Source of the DNA: Thalassobellus citreus
GTDB taxonomy: Bacteria > Bacteroidota > Bacteroidia > Flavobacteriales > Flavobacteriaceae
Direction: 5' to 3'
Assembly (NCBI RefSeq): GCF_044385915.1
Contig: NZ_JBISCC010000113.1
Span: forward strand, 12,152 to 76,151
DNA length: 64,000 bases
A model generated the notes under the pieces. The model saw nothing but the letters and a program-made list of their open reading frames with translations. It ran no database searches and had not been told where the DNA came from. Numbering within the stretch: position 1 is the stretch's first letter; the number at the start of each line of letters is the position of its first letter. This document shows, piece after piece, positions 58,699 through 64,000 of this stretch. The position numbers and the translations under genes are program-made.

Positions 58699-61600
58699 AT
58701 GGGTGCAATTTCAGCATTAAAAGGTTATAGAACACAATTTTTATACACATTATATAGGATTCTTAAAGATTATCGAAAAAACTACACATTCAAGCCAGAA
58801 GGGTTTTATGAGGATTTAGATATTATTGATGAAAAAGGAAATTATGTAGAAGTTATTCAGGTTAAAAATAAATCAAGAACATTAGTTTTTACTGATTTGT
58901 TTTCTAATAAGGATTCATTTTTTAAGAGAGCTAGTAAGCTTATAGATAATCAGGAGAAAGCTATTGTAAAGTTGGTTTCATTTGGTGAAGTGAGTAATGA
59001 ACTAATTGAAAAATCTGCATTGTCAAAAAAGTTGCGTAAAAAGGGATTCGATTCAGTTAAAATAGATAGAATTTTAAGCAATTATCAAGTTCCAGAAATT
59101 GTTAAAGAAGAAACTTTATATAAGGAAATAATAGAGTTACTAAACGATATTAGACCTTTTTCGAATCCATCTATAGCGATAGAATTATTAGTTTTTTGGA
59201 TTTATAAATCTGCTGAAAAACAAAGAAAAATTGATGCTAAGAAAATAATATTAAATTTGGATTCTATAGGAGTATTCCTTAATGAACAAAAATCATTTTT
59301 AAACCAGTTTGGTAATACCATTTTGCCTTTTAATAATAGAACATTAAATGAAGCTAATTCGGTTAAACTAGAAGAAGAGTTTTACTATGGGGTTTCGTCT
59401 AGATATGAACATATTCTATCAAACTTAGATATTAGTAGAACAGAAAAGCTATATACTATAGATAAAGCTTTTAAAGAGACTAATGTTATATTTATTCATG
59501 GTGCTTCTGGTCAAGGAAAAAGTACTTTAGCTTATAGATATATACATGATTTTTCAGAGAGTAATACTTCATATGAATTAAAACTATCCAATAATTATAA
59601 TGAGTTATATGAAACTATTAGTAGTTTAAATGCTTTATGTAAAGAATTATCTTTTCCAATATTAATTTATATAGATATAAAATCTCAAGACGTTTATTGG
59701 AACGATTTACTTCAGCAATTATCTGTAAAAAAGAATCTTCAATTTTTGATAACGATTAGGCAAGAAGACTGGAATAGAGTTACTCTTGGTGTTGATTATA
59801 ATTTTAAAGATATAGAATTAATATTTGATAAAACAGAAGCCGAAATTATTTATAAAAGCTTATCAAAATATAAAAAGGAGTTAAAGTTTACAGATTTTGA
59901 AGAATCATGGTTAAAGTTTGGTAATAAAGGACTTTTATTAGAATATGTTTATTTAATTAATCAAGGAGACACTTTAAAAGCCAGATTAGAAAGTCAAATT
60001 AGTAGATTAGAGCAGGAAGAAAAAATAAGTGAATTAGAAACATTACGTTTTGTGTGTTTATCAGATTCCTATGGAGCTAAAATTAATTACAAAAAGCTAA
60101 TTGATTTTATTCAGATTAATAGAAGTCTATCAAACAGAGTTGTAAAAAACCTTGAAAAAGAGTATCTCTTAAAGTTTACTGAAAACAAAGAATTTTTAAC
60201 AGGGTTGCACCCTATACGCTCAGAAATTTTATGTGATATTTTATTTAAAGAGAATGATTACATTGATATTAATGATTATATCAACGATTCTATACCACTA
60301 TTGTTTGAAGGTGATATATATTCTTTTTTGCTAAATGGTTTCAATTTTGGATACGATGTTGAAACTTTTTTGGATATAGTCAAAAAATATGATTTTAAAA
60401 GTTGGATTGGAAATATTAACGTATTGAATGCCCTTCTTTGGAAAGGTGTGAGTGATTTTCTTTTTAAAAAGAATAAAGAACCTTTTGAAACACTATATAA
60501 TGAGTTTGGTACAATTTGGGAGTTAGTTTTACCTTATGATTATGCAAATGTAACTGGGGACGAAGGATTAATACCATCAAATATGTTATCGGAAGATTTT
60601 AGTCTTAGAATAAAAGATATTAAAAATAGTATATCTCCCAAAGAAGATATTTTTGAATATATTTTAAGATGGATTAGTTCTAAAGACAATATTTCATGTG
60701 AATTATGTGACAAGAAAGAACTTGTTGCTTTAGGAGAGTATACTTTTTGGATTGGTCATTTAAATCTTGACGCTAATATAGTTATTGATGAACACATACT
60801 TCTAGCTCTTTTTGATAGAGAAGTTTCTTTGAAAGATATTTCAGTATTATTACTAGGTCTTCAATCGATAAATTTTTCTGTTGATTTTATCGATAATTAC
60901 AGAAAGTTATTCTTATCAAGGTTATTAGAAGAATATAGCATTGTTGATTTAAAAGAAAGCAATGACAACCATATTTCTTGTAGTTACATTATCGATTATT
61001 TAAAGTATGAATTTGAAGAAGTAAAAGAAACAAATTATCTGCAAAATAAATCTACAGAAATTCTTGAGCTTTTGAGAAACGTTTTTCCTGATAAAGATTC
61101 TTACTCTACAAAAGCAGTGAATAATTCTTTTTTGGATATTGAGTTACCTTATGACCCTAGTAACAAAAATATAAAGCATAATTTATTGCCTTTAGGTTAT
61201 TTAGTGCAAGTAAATGGTTTAATTAATAGTTTGTTTATTCATCAATTTCGACCTGATTCATGGGAAACATACGTGTCAAAAATAATTGAAAACAGAGGGA
61301 AATATAATTTTGCATTAACAGAGGTAATTAAAGGGTTTCAAGAGTATTTTAGAAAAAGGGATTATAAAGTGTTTATAAAAGCTTTAGAGGTAGCGGAAAA
61401 GGAGTTAGAAGGAGTATACAAGGTTAAATTTCCTAAAAATATAGTTGATAAATGGGGGTATGTTTCTGAAGGGACTAATGAAAAATATTTAAATGATAAA
61501 GATGAATCATTAGTAAAGACAACAACAATAGCTTCAATAAAAAAGTATTTAGATTTTAATAAAATTAATAGAGATTACTTTTCAAGCTTAGATAATGTTT

Positions 61601-62700
61601 TTAATCAATTAGGGAGCAATATATTGTCTGTATATAAACTTTATTCAGGTGTTGAAGATTCAGAAGATTATAACCCAAATGTTCTTTACAGTAATATATC
61701 TGAAGCTTTAATTAAAGTTTCGAAATTTCAAAATGAGTTTGAAAAGCATTTTTCTAAATTTTGTAATTCAGAAAAATTAGAAAGAATAGAAAGTATTGAG
61801 AGTAGAAGTCTTGAGGCATTATTTTATAGTTGGAATCAATTTTATAATCAAGGAAATAGAAAAATTAGTAGTAAGTTATATATTAATTCAAGGAAAGAGT
61901 TTAGTGATATTAAGAAAAATCTCAGTAAAAGGTTTTTAAAAGAACGAAAAGATATTTTTGAATTAGCTGGTATTCTATTTAATGTTGAACTATCAGAGAA
62001 TACGAGTAAAAACCTTGTTGTCACAGCTGAAGTTGATTCAGAGATTTACTTTGCTTCATTACTCTATGCTAGAGTATTTATACAAAATACGCTCAGAGCT
62101 AGTTACTTTAGTGCTAAAGGAATAATGGTTAGAGACAATGTTCAATCCGTTATTTATATACCATTAATTCACGGAAAGCCAATAAATAAAAAAGCATATA
62201 GAATTCATACACATAATTTAGATGAGGAATTTGATGGAGATGATTGGTATCGTTTTTTTAGTTTTTTTGATGATATAGATAAAGAATTAATAGATTATTT
62301 GAAACTTGAATTTTGGAATGAAGAAAATGATAGTATTAGATTCTATGAATCAGTAATGGGTGAGATTACTAATATTCAACAATTTCAAAAACAAATAGAA
62401 AAAATAAATTCAGAAGCTAGAGATTTTGATTTTAATAACACTGAAGTTATATCAAAATATGTAAATAAACTTGAAAATTTTCTTAAAAATAGAAAATTTG
62501 AAATTTCAAAAGGATGGCAATCAATTGAATACTTGATTGATGATAAAGATTTTTTTAATAATGTAAACTCTCATATAATTAATTCTGATGTAAATAAGGT
62601 GTATCCAGATATATCTGATATTCAAATTCGTTTATCTGAAGAATATAATTCTTTTACTAACCGAGCTATTGAATACAAATTAAATGATATAATTGAGTGA
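58699..62700 (+). CDS. Nuclease-STAND NTPase (DUF4297-like N-terminus)
   Basis: A 1333-residue protein. Residues 1-110 match a PD-(D/E)xK-type dsDNA-endonuclease fold as in Cap4/DUF4297: GYRTQFLYTLY, EDLD (38-41) and EVIQVK (51-56, catalytic E/Q/K). A P-loop GASGQGKST (268-276) with Asp-rich Walker-B-like LIYIDIK marks a STAND NTPase. The remaining ~850 residues are long helical repeats that probably sense the trigger. The combination suits abortive-infection-type defence with the CHAT protein; the trigger is unknown. Confidence 0.83.
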   Translation: MGAISALKGYRTQFLYTLYRILKDYRKNYTFKPEGFYEDLDIIDEKGNYVEVIQVKNKSRTLVFTDLFSNKDSFFKRASKLIDNQEKAIVKLVSFGEVSNELIEKSALSKKLRKKGFDSVKIDRILSNYQVPEIVKEETLYKEIIELLNDIRPFSNPSIAIELLVFWIYKSAEKQRKIDAKKIILNLDSIGVFLNEQKSFLNQFGNTILPFNNRTLNEANSVKLEEEFYYGVSSRYEHILSNLDISRTEKLYTIDKAFKETNVIFIHGASGQGKSTLAYRYIHDFSESNTSYELKLSNNYNELYETISSLNALCKELSFPILIYIDIKSQDVYWNDLLQQLSVKKNLQFLITIRQEDWNRVTLGVDYNFKDIELIFDKTEAEIIYKSLSKYKKELKFTDFEESWLKFGNKGLLLEYVYLINQGDTLKARLESQISRLEQEEKISELETLRFVCLSDSYGAKINYKKLIDFIQINRSLSNRVVKNLEKEYLLKFTENKEFLTGLHPIRSEILCDILFKENDYIDINDYINDSIPLLFEGDIYSFLLNGFNFGYDVETFLDIVKKYDFKSWIGNINVLNALLWKGVSDFLFKKNKEPFETLYNEFGTIWELVLPYDYANVTGDEGLIPSNMLSEDFSLRIKDIKNSISPKEDIFEYILRWISSKDNISCELCDKKELVALGEYTFWIGHLNLDANIVIDEHILLALFDREVSLKDISVLLLGLQSINFSVDFIDNYRKLFLSRLLEEYSIVDLKESNDNHISCSYIIDYLKYEFEEVKETNYLQNKSTEILELLRNVFPDKDSYSTKAVNNSFLDIELPYDPSNKNIKHNLLPLGYLVQVNGLINSLFIHQFRPDSWETYVSKIIENRGKYNFALTEVIKGFQEYFRKRDYKVFIKALEVAEKELEGVYKVKFPKNIVDKWGYVSEGTNEKYLNDKDESLVKTTTIASIKKYLDFNKINRDYFSSLDNVFNQLGSNILSVYKLYSGVEDSEDYNPNVLYSNISEALIKVSKFQNEFEKHFSKFCNSEKLERIESIESRSLEALFYSWNQFYNQGNRKISSKLYINSRKEFSDIKKNLSKRFLKERKDIFELAGILFNVELSENTSKNLVVTAEVDSEIYFASLLYARVFIQNTLRASYFSAKGIMVRDNVQSVIYIPLIHGKPINKKAYRIHTHNLDEEFDGDDWYRFFSFFDDIDKELIDYLKLEFWNEENDSIRFYESVMGEITNIQQFQKQIEKINSEARDFDFNNTEVISKYVNKLENFLKNRKFEISKGWQSIEYLIDDKDFFNNVNSHIINSDVNKVYPDISDIQIRLSEEYNSFTNRAIEYKLNDIIE

Positions 62701-62731
62701 AACAAGTTTAAAATGCTTTAGTCTGCCCCAA

Positions 62732-62760
62732 AATGTACACTATCCTCTTTTCATATAATG
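62732..62760 (-). repeat. Right inverted repeat of the CHAT-STAND cassette
   Basis: The reverse complement reads CATTATATGAAAAGAGG, ATA, GTGTACATT. This matches the left repeat at 56716-56759 with 2 mismatches in the 17-mer and none in the 9-mer; spacing between words is 3 nt here and 18 nt on the left. Confidence 0.6.
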
Positions 62761-62808
62761 CCAAATTCAACAAAATTTGCTATTGAGAATAATATTTGGA
62801 AATTGAAT

Positions 62809-63030
62809 TTATGCTTTCTTGGGCAGCTTTATATCTTTACAAACCTCCTTTAATAATTCACTTGGATCTTCATCAATTGCAAGTGCTATTAAGTATAATT
62901 CTTTTACTTTTAATTGTGTGTTTTCATTATTTGAGAGTTCGCTTAATCGCGTTTTACTAAGTCCAGTCTTGCGGGATACATCTGATCTATTTATTGATTT
63001 CTTAGCAAAGTAGAGTCCTAATTTTGTCAT
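62809..63030 (-). CDS. XRE-family HTH regulator
   Basis: A 73-residue lambda-repressor-like helix-turn-helix: SRKTGLSKTRLSELSNNEN is the recognition unit (about residues 19-37), followed by a conserved LYLIALAIDEDPSELLKEV. Lengths are typical of single-domain XRE regulators. It lies convergent with the STAND gene; it might regulate the island's defence genes or the HEPN gene divergent from it. Confidence 0.85.
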   Translation of the reverse strand: MTKLGLYFAKKSINRSDVSRKTGLSKTRLSELSNNENTQLKVKELYLIALAIDEDPSELLKEVCKDIKLPKKA

Positions 63031-63186
63031 GGAATTATCATTTTTTCAGTATATAAAGTTAATATTTAAGATAAAGCTTTCTGGTTTTCTAAACTTTTAT
63101 TTGTTCGTTTATCATATTATGTGTACATTAGTTCCGTTTATGTTAAATATATGTCTGAATATATAAACTTAAAATTCAATGTAACT

Positions 63187-64000
63187 ATGAATGAAACAAC
63201 TAATTTAGATAGGAAACATATTCTGAATAAACTAAAATCTCTTTTGGAAATTAAATATATCTACGAGACAAGAATAGAAAAAGAAGACTCCATCAAGCCT
63301 ATATTAATTATAATACTAAAAGGAAAATGTAGTTCATTAACCCAAGAATTATCCGCAATGGTTGCTAAAATATTTCAAGAAGAAACAGATTTCTTATATC
63401 GAATATTTTCGTTTGAATATGCCCATCAACAACTAAAAGAAGAAAACCTATTCTTTGTTCATGGCTGTACTTGGAATAAACTAGTATTTCATAATCCTGA
63501 TGATGAATTAGACAGCTTTCATGAACACCATATACCAGAAAAAACACTAAACAACATGCAATCGACTTTCGAAAAAGAATGTCATAAAATGACTGTGTTT
63601 TTGGAGGGCGCGACCTTTTTTATTGAAAACAAGAATCTTTCTCATGCCGCCTATATGCTACACCAACATATAGAATTATGGTTTCGCTTTGTTGCTCTTT
63701 TTATAATGGGCAAGGAACGCAAAAGCCATAGTATTAAAGAGCTACAAACCTATGTAAAAGCATTTGCATCTGAACTAGGAAAACTTTTTAATACACAAAT
63801 AGAAGAGGAGCAAAACCTTTTAAAATTATTAGATGATGCTTATATAACAACACGCTATAAAAACAATTACCATATCAACTTGGAGCAAATCCATAAAATA
63901 TTAGAGAAAGCTCATAAAATGGAAGCATTGGCTACGTCACTATTCAAAAACAAACTGAACACCTGTATTGTTGAAGTATCAAATACTAAAGATATCAAAG
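63187..64000 (+). CDS. HEPN domain-containing protein, partial (3' end outside window)
   Basis: An ATG frame from 63187 runs to the window end (271 codons so far). The middle (around residues 155-230) has a HEPN-like helical region AAYMLHQHIELWFRFVALFIMG followed by SHSIKELQTYVKAF and DDAYITTRYKNNYHI. The first ~130 residues form an unrecognised alpha/beta region possibly of nucleotidyltransferase type. HEPN proteins are commonly RNases or their partners in defence. Divergent from the XRE gene, with a GTGTACATT word upstream. Confidence 0.65.
   Translation, partial: MNETTNLDRKHILNKLKSLLEIKYIYETRIEKEDSIKPILIIILKGKCSSLTQELSAMVAKIFQEETDFLYRIFSFEYAHQQLKEENLFFVHGCTWNKLVFHNPDDELDSFHEHHIPEKTLNNMQSTFEKECHKMTVFLEGATFFIENKNLSHAAYMLHQHIELWFRFVALFIMGKERKSHSIKELQTYVKAFASELGKLFNTQIEEEQNLLKLLDDAYITTRYKNNYHINLEQIHKILEKAHKMEALATSLFKNKLNTCIVEVSNTKDIK

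Noticed and set aside
1..64000. CRISPR arrays, rRNA operons, complete IS elements or an origin
   Set aside because: No regularly spaced repeats, rRNA sequence, transposase or DnaA-box cluster was found.

Overview
The window looks like the chromosome of a marine-type member of the Flavobacteriaceae (Bacteroidota). It is AT-rich and has almost no Shine-Dalgarno sequences. Its promoters fit the -33 TTTG / -7 TAnnTTTG type, it has a PID-CTERM mini-protein and a dispersed flavobacterial intergenic repeat, and its housekeeping genes (accB/accC/fabH/rpmF, lpxH, recJ, asd) are flavobacterial in character.

Region 1 (1-16.2 kb) is accessory. A minus-strand RNA-repair operon (RtcB ligase, HD-containing CCA-type nucleotidyltransferase, two RlaP-like nucleotidyltransferases) is divergent from an HD phosphohydrolase plus WYL regulator pair. 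Next comes a compact NAD/ADP-ribose operon: NrtR-type Nudix regulator, SPFH protein, NAD-kinase-like protein, two macro domains, a crystallin-J1-like small protein, an ADP-ribosylglycohydrolase and a DUF4291 protein. A SWIM zinc-finger protein and a giant helical-repeat protein follow, then tRNA-Ala. Region 2 (16.5-37.2 kb) is mostly housekeeping (Usp, MATE, queD, lpxH, MFS, recJ, rsmI, tdk, alr, mscL, asd, peptidases), interrupted by a lone OLD-type ATPase/nuclease gene.

Region 3 (37.2-44.9 kb) is the most unusual part. It is a second RNA-repair locus: a WYL regulator fused to a phytanoyl-CoA-dioxygenase-like domain, an unknown protein, PrfH (rescue release factor) behind a 24-codon leader peptide and terminator, a TPR protein, a non-coding tRNA-like array, a slipin/SPFH protein and a second RtcB. 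The array holds a canonical tRNA-Tyr-like gene and two tRNA-like genes whose halves are in permuted order (3' half first, then 5' half). One is broken in the anticodon loop and the other in the variable arm.

Four promoters (rtcB-1 operon, the unknown gene at 39009, the tRNA array, rtcB-2) share an operator TACGCAA-N5-TTGCG(C/T)A placed exactly 9 nt before the -7 octamer. The two WYL proteins have nearly identical N-terminal DNA-binding regions, so the loci probably form one RNA-damage regulon. The rtcB-1 and array transcripts also share a leader hairpin.

Region 4 (44.9-52.7 kb) is housekeeping (GreA-like, FAD oxidoreductase, accC, accB, fabH, rpmF, DUF177, pdxA, riboflavin synthase). Region 5 (53.0 kb to the right edge) is an integrated island. 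It begins at a 3' fragment of tRNA-Met next to a tyrosine recombinase. It carries AbiE-type toxin/antitoxin genes, a two-gene CHAT protease plus nuclease-STAND ATPase cassette flanked by inverted repeats, an HTH regulator and a HEPN-type protein that runs off the window.
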